42,989 nucleotides of DNA from CALZKI01 sp964567585 (GTDB lineage Bacteria; Bacillota; Clostridia; Lachnospirales; Lachnospiraceae). The stretch spans positions 1 through 42,989 of the forward strand of contig CAZMND010000010.1 in the NCBI GenBank assembly GCA_964567585.1. The letters run 5' to 3'. Position numbers and translations under genes: made by a program. Shown here piece by piece: positions 25,644 through 34,305 of the stretch. Positions within the stretch are counted from its first letter, which is position 1, and every line of letters starts with the position of its first letter. The notes under the pieces are model-generated. The model searched no databases and had not been told where the DNA came from. It was given only the letters and a program-made list of their open reading frames with translations.

Positions 25644-27038
25644 TTATTTAATATCGCTATCATCAAAAGGATCGCCACATTCAGGACAGAATTTTGGTGG
25701 ATTCTTAGGATCTTCCGGTTCCCATCCACATTTATCGCATTTGTAAAGTGGTGCTTCAGCCGGTTTCTTTGTACCACATTCTACACAGAATTTACCTGTG
25801 TTTACTGCGCCACAACTACAAGTCCAACCAACCTGTGGTTCTACTCTCTTAGCACCGCATTCCATACAGAACTTGCCTGTATTACCTGTAGCGCCACATG
25901 CACATGCCCAGCCTGCTACAGGTGCTGCCTGTGGAGCCGGCTGCTGAGGTGCCGGCTGCTGTGGAGCTGCCTGAGCCGCGCCGCCAAATGCCATATTCTG
26001 CTGCTGAGCTTGTTGCTGATTCTGCTGTGCCATAGCAAATAAGTCATTGTGATTCATACCACCTGTCATCTGCGCCATATTCATACCTGCAAATGCCATC
26101 ATTGGTCCTGTTGACTGATTGTTAGCCGCATCAACCATAGCCTGACCCTGTCTCTGAGCAAGCATAGCTGCTGCCATTGCCGGATTCGTGTAAACAGCTG
26201 TTTTCTGCAAATCCTTAATCATCGCTTCGTCTTCTTCAGACAATTTTGGTGTCTGCAAAGCAACATCAACAATTGCAATACCTCTTTTGTTGACCCACTC
26301 TTCTGTAAGCTGTTTATTCAGTGCTTCACCGATTTCTGTTGGATATTTGGATACTTCATTGTATCGGATACCCATTGCTGAAACTTCTGCAAGTGCCGGT
26401 GCTAAGCTGGCTGCAACTTCTTTCTTCATGTAATCGATAATTAAGTCTTTTGTATATCGGTCTGCCTGATTGCCTGCCACATTTTTGTAGAATAAAATCG
26501 GGTCTACAATTTTGAAGGTATATTCACCATGACAGCGGATTGTTGTATCAATATCCAAACCAATGTTCTTATCTACGATTCTGAAAGGAATCGGTGATGG
26601 TGTTCCAAACGGATTACCATAAATTTCTTTCAAGTTAAAGTAGTAAACTCTCTGGTCTCTACCTGTGTCACCACCAAACTGAAGACGTCTTAAGTAAGTA
26701 GATACACTACCTTTAACATTTTCACCTAATTTACCATACAATAAAGATGGTTCCTTTGATGTGTCGTATACGAATTCACCCGCCTGGGCACAAAATTCCA
26801 CAATCTGTCCCTGGTCAACAATAATCATACACTGACCTTCGTTTACTGTAATAACAGAACCGTTTGTGATAATATTGTCCTCACCGTTTTTGTTCTTGCT
26901 GTTTTTCGAATTACGCTTCTGGCCCTTTACCATTAATACATCGTTTCCAAGTGAAGGACACTCAAAAAACTCAAGATACTGATCGCCAAGCTGACTGCTA
27001 AATGTACTTTTCGCAGCTTCCCATATGCCTAAACCCAT
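25644..27038 (-). CDS. SPFH-domain protein with three C-terminal zinc ribbons
   Basis: A 464-residue protein. Residues ~20-300 are an SPFH (virion-core-protein-like) domain with KGQKRNSKNS, VDQGQIVEF and RDQRVYYFNLKEIYGNPFG blocks. A Met/Gln/Ala-rich stretch (~300-380) follows. The end has three four-Cys ribbons beginning near CACGATG, CSCGAVN and CDKCGWE. Members are scaffold-like and may bind membranes, but no specific role is established to my knowledge. It is preceded by a strong GGAGG site and an extended -10 promoter. Confidence 0.88.
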   Translation of the reverse strand: MGLGIWEAAKSTFSSQLGDQYLEFFECPSLGNDVLMVKGQKRNSKNSKNKNGEDNIITNGSVITVNEGQCMIIVDQGQIVEFCAQAGEFVYDTSKEPSLLYGKLGENVKGSVSTYLRRLQFGGDTGRDQRVYYFNLKEIYGNPFGTPSPIPFRIVDKNIGLDIDTTIRCHGEYTFKIVDPILFYKNVAGNQADRYTKDLIIDYMKKEVAASLAPALAEVSAMGIRYNEVSKYPTEIGEALNKQLTEEWVNKRGIAIVDVALQTPKLSEEDEAMIKDLQKTAVYTNPAMAAAMLAQRQGQAMVDAANNQSTGPMMAFAGMNMAQMTGGMNHNDLFAMAQQNQQQAQQQNMAFGGAAQAAPQQPAPQQPAPQAAPVAGWACACGATGNTGKFCMECGAKRVEPQVGWTCSCGAVNTGKFCVECGTKKPAEAPLYKCDKCGWEPEDPKNPPKFCPECGDPFDDSDIK

Positions 27039-27108
27039 TTCCTTTTTCCTCCCTTTATGTCAAGGACTTTGTCCTTTGTTTTTTCCGCGTTACTATTCAC
27101 GCATAACA

Positions 27109-27118
27109 AAATTATATC
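27109..27118 (-). promoter_or_regulatory. Extended -10 promoter of the SPFH gene
   Basis: The minus strand reads TGATATAAT (27111-27119), a TGN-extended -10 with no good -35 box. Confidence 0.5.
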
Positions 27119-27191
27119 ACATTTTCAGACAAAATCCACTATCTGATATAAATATTTATTCAATTTTTTCAAATATATGACCTTGCGACCT

Positions 27192-29456
27192 TTATCTGTT
27201 TTCATTGACATAGATTTTTACTCGTCCCTGAATGATGGTTGCTACATCCTTCGCGCTCTTTTGACCTTTAAAGAAGGGTTCTATTTCTTCGTTAATTATA
27301 AGCATAATATCTTCTTCATAAGAGGCAAGGACGATGGCTCCTCCCAAGATTCCTTTGTACTCTGCAACGTCTTCCTCGGTGGCGGCATATACCGAAACCT
27401 GAAAATTATCCCAACCGTAAGTCATCTTAGGCGACTCTACTTTTTCTCCATTTTCATCCGTATAATATTCGGCTTCCATAGCGGATTCCATCTGTTTATC
27501 AAAAGCCGCTTTATGAATCGGATTATACCAACGCACATAATTACACTGATAGTCTTCTGAAATCATATATTTTACAAATTCCCATGCACCTTCCCTGTTT
27601 TCACTCTGTGCAGAGATTGCAAACAGACTACCCATATTCTGGATTAATGCACCGTTACCGTCTACTCCCGGATAACCTACAGCAGTAATTTCATCGTCAA
27701 AAATTGCTTTTGTAACCTGATAACCACTGACGTCATACCAGTTGTCTCCGTACAACAAAACCTTACCTGCCTGTATTTTTTCAGGAGTTCCCATGGTTTC
27801 GCTCTCATAGTCGTATTCTTCCGGGAATTTATCTGCCATTTCCAATATACTTATAAATTCTTCCGAATCAAAAGAGCATTCACCTGTTTCCCAGTTGATA
27901 AAATTACCAATTGTTCCCTGCAGATTCAAAAATAGCCACTGCTGCTTTGTCATCATATCCATAAGCGCAACATCACTTGGTAGTGAATTCATAGTCTGTA
28001 CAAGTTCATCCATTGTAACACCGGATTCTTCTCCCCACATAGATGTTTTTCCTACCAATGTCGAAACGGCAAATGCCATCGGCATCGCATACAGTTTTCC
28101 GTCCACTTCATATGCATCCAATACATTTTGGAAATAATCTGAACGGTTAATATCTGCATCATTATCCATATATTCATTCAAATCAGCATAAAGCCCTTTT
28201 CTTGCAAGTGACCTATACTGTGACCAGTCCACATTGATAATATCAGCCATTTCACCGTTTAAAATTGCTTCGTTATAAGCATTGAGCCCTGTTTCATAAT
28301 CTTCTTCATTATAATAATCCACTAACTTAATACGATATTCTTCACTGTTCTTGTTGAATCTGATAATCGCCTCTGTAACATCCGAATCCGTTCCAAAAGT
28401 CGCGTAAGTAAGAATTGTTTTATCATTTATTGGTTCATCTGTTTCCTCTAAAACAATAACTTCATACTCCCACTGTTCTTCACCATAGCTTTCCGTGTAA
28501 GCCACAATTTTCCCGTCACTCATCTTTTTCATCAGGCGGATATCATTACCGTTGACATCATAATCAATCCAGTTTAAAACTTCTGCTTTTTCTTCCGATT
28601 CAAAATTGTATGTGCTTAAAGTTGTCTCATCCGACATCCACAATACCCGGTTCTCGTCTATGTAAAAATTGGATGTATTCATCGTATTGAGTTCACCCAT
28701 CTTTTCACCGATTTTGCCACCTTTTATATCTACCGGTGCAATAACCTGTTCCCAGTTTTGTTCGTCCATATAAGAATAATATACGGCTCCGTCTTCTGCT
28801 ACGGTTAATCCGTTGCCCCAGCCACTCAATTCAAACTCAGTAACTTTATTTCCGTCCGCATCAATGGCCATAATAAACGACTGGTTGTCAGTCATCACAA
28901 GGTTATTGTCTTGGTCACAAACAAGGCTTGATATATAGCCCGGATAGCCTTCTTCACCTTTGTCCGCTATATCTTCTGTAATGTCAATTGTTTGAATCAT
29001 CTTCCCTTCAAAATCACACTGGACTATCTCACATTCTGTTTCCAAAAGTGTTTGATATTCATCATCCCATTTTGTATATTGCGATACAAAATAGATACCC
29101 GTATCATCGACAAACATATCCATAACATAGTGATTCTCTTCTATCGCCGTAAAATCAACTTCCGTTACGGAAAAATCTGCCAGCATCATCTTTTTTAATT
29201 TCGAGACGCTTTTTCCCGTTTCCTCCATATACTTCTGTGTTATAAAATATATCGCATCTTCATATAACGAAACGTTTGCAACATATTCTTCCTTTTCTAA
29301 TGTAAAATCGTGATACTGTACCTTATACCACGGTCCATCCCCGGCATTGGCAGTGCCCTTACCACTCTTACCTGTGTCGTCGCTTCCACAGCCTGTCAAA
29401 AGCGTTGATAACAGCAAAACGCCCGTCATAAGTAAAGCCATAATTCTTTTTTTCAT
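27192..29456 (-). CDS. Solute-binding lipoprotein (family 1) with long N-terminal propeller-like region
   Basis: A 754-residue lipoprotein. A signal peptide with lipobox LTGC (Cys23) anchors it. Residues ~40-330 contain repeated ISSLVCDQDNNLVM-like and YYSYMDEQNW-like strands, suggesting a beta-propeller. Residues ~350-750 are a sugar-type ABC solute-binding domain (TILTYATFG, MADIINVDWSQY, KVLLYGDNWYD and the C-terminal WEFVKYMIS block). Normal solute-binding proteins lack the extra domain. The start at 29456 follows TTAGGAGGG; an ATG at 29486 overlaps the -10 box. No permease or ATPase gene is nearby, so the transporter is elsewhere or the protein is a sensor. Confidence 0.85.
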   Translation of the reverse strand: MKKRIMALLMTGVLLLSTLLTGCGSDDTGKSGKGTANAGDGPWYKVQYHDFTLEKEEYVANVSLYEDAIYFITQKYMEETGKSVSKLKKMMLADFSVTEVDFTAIEENHYVMDMFVDDTGIYFVSQYTKWDDEYQTLLETECEIVQCDFEGKMIQTIDITEDIADKGEEGYPGYISSLVCDQDNNLVMTDNQSFIMAIDADGNKVTEFELSGWGNGLTVAEDGAVYYSYMDEQNWEQVIAPVDIKGGKIGEKMGELNTMNTSNFYIDENRVLWMSDETTLSTYNFESEEKAEVLNWIDYDVNGNDIRLMKKMSDGKIVAYTESYGEEQWEYEVIVLEETDEPINDKTILTYATFGTDSDVTEAIIRFNKNSEEYRIKLVDYYNEEDYETGLNAYNEAILNGEMADIINVDWSQYRSLARKGLYADLNEYMDNDADINRSDYFQNVLDAYEVDGKLYAMPMAFAVSTLVGKTSMWGEESGVTMDELVQTMNSLPSDVALMDMMTKQQWLFLNLQGTIGNFINWETGECSFDSEEFISILEMADKFPEEYDYESETMGTPEKIQAGKVLLYGDNWYDVSGYQVTKAIFDDEITAVGYPGVDGNGALIQNMGSLFAISAQSENREGAWEFVKYMISEDYQCNYVRWYNPIHKAAFDKQMESAMEAEYYTDENGEKVESPKMTYGWDNFQVSVYAATEEDVAEYKGILGGAIVLASYEEDIMLIINEEIEPFFKGQKSAKDVATIIQGRVKIYVNENR

Positions 29457-29484
29457 AACATTCCCTCCTAATTTTATCATCCTC

Positions 29485-29514
29485 ATTATAAACTTCCCGC
29501 CCGGTGTAATACAA
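29485..29514 (-). promoter_or_regulatory. Promoter of the propeller solute-binding protein
   Basis: Minus strand: TTGTAT (29509-29514), 18-bp spacer, perfect TATAAT (29485-29490). The 17-bp motif ATTTTTGTGCAATTTGT (29552-29568) lies upstream, between the two divergent genes. Confidence 0.65.
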
Positions 29515-29564
29515 TTAAGATTATTTTAATTTTTCATTAATTTATCGTGCTATTTTTGTGCAAT

Positions 29565-29595
29565 TTGTCACCTATTTTTTTGGGATAAATATAAT
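29565..29595 (+). promoter_or_regulatory. Promoter of the NMT1/ThiY-like gene
   Basis: TTGTCA (29565-29570), 19-bp spacer, TATAAT (29590-29595). The -35 overlaps the motif shared with the cps promoter region. Confidence 0.5.
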
Positions 29596-29631
29596 AATTA
29601 AAAAGCGCTATATGCAACACACGAGGTAATT

Positions 29632-30633
29632 ATGAAAAAATTCATGTCTTTTTTACTTACCGGAATACTTCTGTTTTCCTGCTTCGGCTGTGGAAAATCA
29701 GATGCTGATGGCCTTACAAAAATCACACTGAACGAAGTAGCACATTCTATTTTCTACGCGCCAATGTACGTTGCCATTGAAGAGGGATACTTTAAAGAAG
29801 AGGGAATTGATTTAACGCTTGTCACAGGCTATGGTGCCGACAACACAATGACTGCACTTTTGACAGATGAAGCCGATATAGGCTTTATGGGTAGTGAAAG
29901 TTCCATCTACACCTATGCACAGGGCGCCGAGGATTATGCGGTAAACTTCGCCCAGCTTACACAAAGAGCCGGAAACTTCCTGGTTTCCAGAGAACCTGTC
30001 GATAACTTTACGTTTGATATGTTAAAAGGCAAAGAGGTTCTAGGCGGACGCGCCGGCGGTATGCCTCAGATGGTTTTTGAGTATATTTTGAAGAAAAATT
30101 CCATCGACCCCAAAACAGATTTATCCATCGACCAGAGCATTGATTTTGGCTCTACTGCTGCCGCATTTTCAGGCGGTCAGGGCGATTTCACGGTAGAATT
30201 TGAGCCACACGCCACTGCTCTTGAAGAAAAAGGTGACGGTTACGTAGTTGCTTCTCTTGGCGAAGCCTCCGGTTACGTTCCATACACCGCATTCTGCGCC
30301 AAAAAGAGTTTTATGGAAAAAAATCCTGATGTGATTCAGGCATTCACAAATGCCCTCCAAAAAGGGATGGACTATGTGAATTCCCATACGCCGGAAGAAA
30401 TTGCAAAGGCTATCCAGCCTCAGTTTAAAGAAACAGAACTTGACACAATTACAACTATCGTGAAACGTTATAAAGACCAGGATACATGGAAAAAAGATTT
30501 GAACTTTGAAGAAGACAGCTTTACACTTCTTCAGAACATTTTGGAAGAAGCCGGAGAACTTGAGAAGCGAGTGCCTTACGAAGATTTGGTTACAACCGAA
30601 TTTTCCGAGAAAGCAGCGAAAAAGTCGGAGTAG
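29632..30633 (+). CDS. Solute-binding lipoprotein, NMT1/ThiY (NitT/TauT) type
   Basis: A 333-residue lipoprotein with a lipobox Cys near residue 17 or 20. The mature part is an NMT1/ThiY-type binding domain (ITLNEVAHSIFYAPMYVAIE, then EGYFKEEGIDLTLV, and GGRAGGMPQMVFEYIL). These bind thiamine-pyrimidine precursors, sulfonates or similar compounds for ABC import. The ligand is not certain. GAGGT precedes the ATG. It is an orphan: no permease or ATPase lies beside it. Its stop codon lies inside the loop of a terminator that also serves the convergent DUF1836 gene. Confidence 0.88.
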   Translation: MKKFMSFLLTGILLFSCFGCGKSDADGLTKITLNEVAHSIFYAPMYVAIEEGYFKEEGIDLTLVTGYGADNTMTALLTDEADIGFMGSESSIYTYAQGAEDYAVNFAQLTQRAGNFLVSREPVDNFTFDMLKGKEVLGGRAGGMPQMVFEYILKKNSIDPKTDLSIDQSIDFGSTAAAFSGGQGDFTVEFEPHATALEEKGDGYVVASLGEASGYVPYTAFCAKKSFMEKNPDVIQAFTNALQKGMDYVNSHTPEEIAKAIQPQFKETELDTITTIVKRYKDQDTWKKDLNFEEDSFTLLQNILEEAGELEKRVPYEDLVTTEFSEKAAKKSE

Positions 30634-30644
30634 TCCGACTTTTT
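30619..30644. terminator. Bidirectional terminator with stop codon in the loop
   Basis: A perfect 11-bp stem, AAAAAGTCGGA (30619-30629) with TCCGACTTTTT (30634-30644). The 4-base loop contains the end of the solute-binding gene's TAG. U-runs exist in both directions. Confidence 0.85.
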
Positions 30645-30651
30645 CCCTTGT

Positions 30652-31332
30652 TTATTCTTCTGTTTTTTTAGTTTCTTTTTTGGCTTCTTTTTTGGCTTCC
30701 TTCTTAGCTTCCTTTTTGTCCGCTTCTTCTTTCTTAACATCAGTCATAGCCGCCAATTCATCCACCATTCTCTCAATCAAAAGTTTCTTTGCGAACACAT
30801 CCATACTAAGCATACAAATAAAAGAAAAGGTCTGTAAAAAATCTTTATCTCTATCCGCTGCATCTTCAAAGCTTCCCATAGCTGCTTCGCATTTATCTTT
30901 CAAATCGTCTTCCAATTTTGCAAGTTGGGGCATTTCAAGCTTCAACACCTCTGTGTAAATATCCTTCATACACATACTGCTTTTTCCAAAGTAACGCTCT
31001 GTAATCGGATTCAAAATCACCTCGATATCACCAATGGACATAACACTCTTGAAATAATAAATAAAAGTCATCACCAAAAGATGTTCCTTGGTATATTTCT
31101 TACGTACAGGCGGTGGCAATAAATCACTTTTGGCATAATTGTTAATCATCGTCTTTGTAAGAATCTTGTCTTCTTCTGGATTTCTCGTAGTATTTTTGAG
31201 TTTAGAATCCATAAAGGTAGTAACCTGATCCATATATAAATCAATCGCCGGAATATCCCCGGTTCTGATATAATCAATTTCACTGAAGCTTTCTAAAACT
31301 TTTTCTAAAAGCTGTTCAACATTTATATCCAT
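30652..31332 (-). CDS. DUF1836 domain protein
   Basis: A 226-residue protein of the DUF1836 family (KTMINNYAKSDLLPPPVRKK, then YTKEHLLVMTFIYYFKSVMS). The N-terminal half is a helical domain resembling MerR-like DNA-binding folds, and a regulatory role is often supposed but not shown. The last ~25 residues are a Lys/Glu/Ala repeat (KKEAKKEAKKE), probably a coiled or disordered tail. It is convergent with the solute-binding gene and divergent from yerC. Confidence 0.85.
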   Translation of the reverse strand: MDINVEQLLEKVLESFSEIDYIRTGDIPAIDLYMDQVTTFMDSKLKNTTRNPEEDKILTKTMINNYAKSDLLPPPVRKKYTKEHLLVMTFIYYFKSVMSIGDIEVILNPITERYFGKSSMCMKDIYTEVLKLEMPQLAKLEDDLKDKCEAAMGSFEDAADRDKDFLQTFSFICMLSMDVFAKKLLIERMVDELAAMTDVKKEEADKKEAKKEAKKEAKKETKKTEE

Positions 31333-31441
31333 TTTTCTTCACCTCACTTTGCATTATATAGTATTCAAAACTACATATCAAGCCAAAAAGAGAGTTTTTT
31401 TCATTTTTCCGAAATTTTGATAAAAACCCGTAACTTTTAAC

Positions 31442-31470
31442 TTTACTTTAAGACTTTAATATGCTAAAAT
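31442..31470 (+). promoter_or_regulatory. Promoter of yerC
   Basis: TTTACT (31442-31447), 17-bp spacer, TGC-TAAAAT (31465-31470, extended -10). The 5' leader contains ACTGT-N8-ACAGT (31484-31501). Confidence 0.6.
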
Positions 31471-31523
31471 ACATTTTGCTAACACTGTAACGTATCACAG
31501 TATAAAAGTTATGGAGGTTTCTT

Positions 31524-31820
31524 ATGAACGAAAAAATTAAAACGGATGCGGTCGATTATCTATTCGAAGCCATCCTCTGTTTGGAAACAAAAGAAGAATG
31601 TTATAGCTTTTTCGCAGATCTTTGTACTGTGAACGAGTTGTTATCCCTATCACAGCGTTTTGAAGTAGCCGCTATGTTGAAGGAGAAAAAGACATATTTG
31701 GGTATTGCTGAAAAGACAGGTGCTTCTACTGCCACAATCAGCCGGGTAAATCGTTCTTTAAATTACGGAAATGACGGTTACGAACTGGTATTTGGACGTA
31801 TGCAGCCAAGAGAAGAATAA
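31524..31820 (+). CDS. yerC: YerC/YecD-family TrpR-like DNA-binding protein
   Basis: A 98-residue protein. The TrpR-like helix-turn-helix is in the second half (LSLSQRFEVAAMLKEKKTYL, then GIAEKTGASTATISRVNRSL). It is a predicted transcription regulator conserved in Firmicutes. Its ligand and targets are not established to my knowledge. GGAGGT precedes the ATG, and a terminator follows at 31837-31877. It is monocistronic. Confidence 0.92.
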   Translation: MNEKIKTDAVDYLFEAILCLETKEECYSFFADLCTVNELLSLSQRFEVAAMLKEKKTYLGIAEKTGASTATISRVNRSLNYGNDGYELVFGRMQPREE

Positions 31821-31836
31821 ATGAAAGCATAAAGAA

Positions 31837-31877
31837 AGCCGGCACACTTATTTTTATAAATGTGTCGGCTGTTTTTT
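31837..31877. terminator. Terminator after yerC, also usable by the bactofilin operon
   Basis: A 10-bp stem with one G-U pair (AGCCGGCACA with TGTGTCGGCT), 14-base loop, then GTTTTTTG on the plus strand. The minus side has TTTCTTTAT. Confidence 0.85.
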
Positions 31878-31899
31878 GCAATAAACTTATGCCGTAGAC

Positions 31900-32262
31900 T
31901 TATTTCGTTTCCGCATCTTCCATACGGTTCATATTACAAACGCCCTGGAATACTGCGTGTTCGTCTATACAAAGACTCTTTGTGGTAATATTTCCTTCGA
32001 TATGTGCCGATGATAAAATCTCAATACGGTTCTGCGCTGTCATATCGCCTTTAATCATACCTGCAATGCTTACTTCTATCGCGTTAATATTGCCTTCCAC
32101 CTGGCCGTTGGTTCCAATAATAACAGTGCCTTCTGACTGGATGTTACCACGGATAACGCCATCAATTCTTGTAGTATCCTTTGTATTCAAATCTCCTACA
32201 AATTCTGTTCCCGCCCCAATTACAGTATTTACAACCATTGAATGATTTGTCTTCTTTGCCAT
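31900..32262 (-). CDS. Bactofilin
   Basis: A 120-residue polymer-forming cytoskeletal protein with a central beta-helical bactofilin domain (TVIGAGTEFVGDLNTKDTTR through KSLCIDEHAVFQG). It forms filaments near the membrane that guide wall synthesis and shape. Its start follows AAGGAG and lies 13 bp after the LytM-like gene. Bactofilins are known to pair with M23/LytM partners whose N-terminus binds them (e.g. LmdC, Csd1). The arrangement here fits that pairing. Confidence 0.95.
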   Translation of the reverse strand: MAKKTNHSMVVNTVIGAGTEFVGDLNTKDTTRIDGVIRGNIQSEGTVIIGTNGQVEGNINAIEVSIAGMIKGDMTAQNRIEILSSAHIEGNITTKSLCIDEHAVFQGVCNMNRMEDAETK

Positions 32263-32275
32263 AACTACTCCTTAT

Positions 32276-33010
32276 CTATCCTTGTATTTCTATAAGTGAC
32301 ATTGGTGATATGTATGTTCCATTCTCAATAATCTGGAACGCAACGCTTGTATTAAAGCTTCCGATTTCAAAAAGAACTGTGTCCTTGGTAACCGTATCAC
32401 CTTTTTTAACCATCGGATTTCCACCATTGTAATACAGTGAAATATAGCCGTTGCCGTGGTCAATAGTCAGTTTAAATCCATAATTTGCATCCTGTTCCAC
32501 ATTCAGTACCGTTCCGCTTCCCGCAGCCACTACAGTAGCTCCTTCGCCACCTGTAAATACTGCCACCGGACGAACCGAAGTACTTGTAGCATCCAATGCC
32601 ACAACTTCTTCACTCTCCGTCACCGAAGATGCACCCGTAACAGGATAGTTGCTCGGAACATATAAAAGCGCATCTATCGCTTCCTTCTCCTGCTCCGCCA
32701 TAATCTTCTCGTCCAGGCTCACCTGAATTTCATCCTTCTCACTGTTAATGGCTTCAATCTGAGCCGTCAGTGCCTGAATTTCCTGGTCCTTTTCCTGCAG
32801 TATTGTAAACACATAAGAACCTGCAAAAACCAAAAGCCCTACTGAAAGAACCAAACAAACAATTCCCATTGCAAGGGTCTTTCTGGCACTGCTACGTAGC
32901 TTTTTAAAAGATTTTTTCCCCAAGTAGTATTGTCCTACTTCCTTATCCGATGCGGTAGAAATTTCCACAATCGCATAAGTAGCTTTTTGTTTCTTTTTCT
33001 TTACCCTCAT
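32276..33010 (-). CDS. Membrane-anchored LytM-like protein with lost catalytic residues
   Basis: A 244-residue protein with a basic cytoplasmic N-terminus (1-45), one membrane helix (~47-70), a coiled-coil stretch (~72-112) and a C-terminal LytM (M23) fold (~149-240). The beta-strand pattern is kept (VVAAGSGTVLNV, FKLTIDHGNGYISLYYNGG), but the family zinc ligands are gone: the YxH motif reads LYYNGG (192-197), the LHFE motif reads VAFQI, and no N-terminal H-x3-D is visible. It is therefore probably a pseudoenzyme, perhaps an adaptor tying bactofilin filaments to active hydrolases. The start follows GGAGGG. Confidence 0.85.
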   Translation of the reverse strand: MRVKKKKQKATYAIVEISTASDKEVGQYYLGKKSFKKLRSSARKTLAMGIVCLVLSVGLLVFAGSYVFTILQEKDQEIQALTAQIEAINSEKDEIQVSLDEKIMAEQEKEAIDALLYVPSNYPVTGASSVTESEEVVALDATSTSVRPVAVFTGGEGATVVAAGSGTVLNVEQDANYGFKLTIDHGNGYISLYYNGGNPMVKKGDTVTKDTVLFEIGSFNTSVAFQIIENGTYISPMSLIEIQG

Positions 33011-33034
33011 ACAATTCCCTCCAAAGATAGTAAC

Positions 33035-33063
33035 ATTTTACCATATTTTTGAAAAATGTACAA
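33035..33063 (-). promoter_or_regulatory. Promoter of the LytM-like/bactofilin operon
   Basis: Minus strand: TTGTAC (33058-33063), 17-bp spacer, TAAAAT (33035-33040). Confidence 0.6.
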
Positions 33064-33072
33064 GTTTTGATA

Positions 33073-34140
33073 CTACACGTCCAATTTCATATCGCCATAC
33101 TTGATTAATTTGGCTTTTCTCATCGCTTCCGCAATACCGTAAGAAAGAACTGCCGGCAAAACAAAGTGCATTAAAATAATCTCAAAAAGTACAAATCCCG
33201 GTTCCACACCTTCTGCCACCATAGTCTGGTACGCATTGATTTGTCCGACAAGACCGGCTGTTCCCATTCCGGAACCTGTCGCATTATTTGTCATTTTAAA
33301 AAGCATTGTGGAAACAGGTCCCAAAATGGCACTGGTTATAATAGCCGGCAACCAAATCAGAGGTTTTCTCACAATATTACTGATTTGTAGCATACTGGTC
33401 CCAAGTCCCTGTGCCAAAAGTCCGTTTACACCATTTTCTTTATAAGAAGCCACCGCAAAACCAATCATATTTGCACAACAACCTACTGTTGCTGCACCGG
33501 CCGCAATACCATTTAATCCTAAAATAATACCAAGCGCAGCCGAGCTGATAGGCAGGGTTAAAACAATACCCATAACAACCGATACGATAATCCCCATCAA
33601 AAACGGAGCCTGTTCGGTGCCCCAGTTAATAATGGAACCAAGCCATAGCATAAATTCTGAAATCGGTGGTCCGATAAGAAGTCCCACCGCTGAACCGCTC
33701 AAAATACAACAAAGCGGTGTAATCAAAATGTCTACCTTTGTCTTTCCACTGATAAGACGTCCAATATAAATACAAACCATTGCTGCAATATAGGCCCCCA
33801 GTGGTTCACCTACACCGGCAAACGTCATAATGCCGTCTGTTAAAACGGCTCCCGCAATAATTTTACTTGCAAAAGCTCCGACCATACCTGCTGTTGCTGC
33901 CGAAATGACAACCAACGGACTTGAATTCAACTTTGCTGCCACAGAAGCACCAATTCCGGCACCTGTGATTGCTGCCGCCAATTTTCCGATTAAATATAAA
34001 TAATCACCCACCACTCCCGGTACAATGAGTCCTATCTGCTGGATAATTGTTCCGATAATCAATGTGGCAAAAAGCCCCGTGGCCATCCCGCTAAGTCCAT
34101 CAATAAATAATTCACGTAAAAATTTTCCTAACCATTTCAT
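33073..34140 (-). CDS. PTS transporter IIC-like membrane protein (PTS_EIIC_2 family)
   Basis: A 355-residue polytopic protein with about 9-10 helices of the PTS_EIIC_2 family (FIDGLSGMATGLFATLIIGT at the N-terminus, GGNG-free helices after). Members are uncharacterised membrane permease-like proteins; no IIA or IIB domain is fused or adjacent. Two starts are plausible: 34140 (after GAGGGT) and 34155 (after GGAG with a 4-base gap). I prefer 34140. An extended -10 (TGATACAAT) lies upstream. It is a single gene. Confidence 0.8.
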   Translation of the reverse strand: MKWLGKFLRELFIDGLSGMATGLFATLIIGTIIQQIGLIVPGVVGDYLYLIGKLAAAITGAGIGASVAAKLNSSPLVVISAATAGMVGAFASKIIAGAVLTDGIMTFAGVGEPLGAYIAAMVCIYIGRLISGKTKVDILITPLCCILSGSAVGLLIGPPISEFMLWLGSIINWGTEQAPFLMGIIVSVVMGIVLTLPISSAALGIILGLNGIAAGAATVGCCANMIGFAVASYKENGVNGLLAQGLGTSMLQISNIVRKPLIWLPAIITSAILGPVSTMLFKMTNNATGSGMGTAGLVGQINAYQTMVAEGVEPGFVLFEIILMHFVLPAVLSYGIAEAMRKAKLIKYGDMKLDV

Positions 34141-34270
34141 AATATGTACCCTCATTTTTCTCCAAAGTATTTTTTACATACGGATTTCATATGCATTGTA
34201 TCACAATCCCTTTATAAGAAAAAGTATTAATTTTATATAAACTTTTTTCGATTTTGTTCCCTCTTCTTTC

Positions 34271-34299
34271 TTTACTTTTCATATTCATTGTGCTATTCT
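34271..34299 (+). promoter_or_regulatory. Promoter of the cold-shock gene
   Basis: TTTACT (34271-34276), 17-bp spacer, TATTCT (34294-34299), followed by the structured leader at 34306-34340. Confidence 0.5.
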
Positions 34300-34305
34300 A
34301 AACGT

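Noticed and set aside
30506..30958. Plus-strand gene across the terminator and DUF1836 end
   Set aside because: It crosses a strong terminator and reads the Lys/Glu repeat in antisense as a Phe/Ala/Ser repeat.
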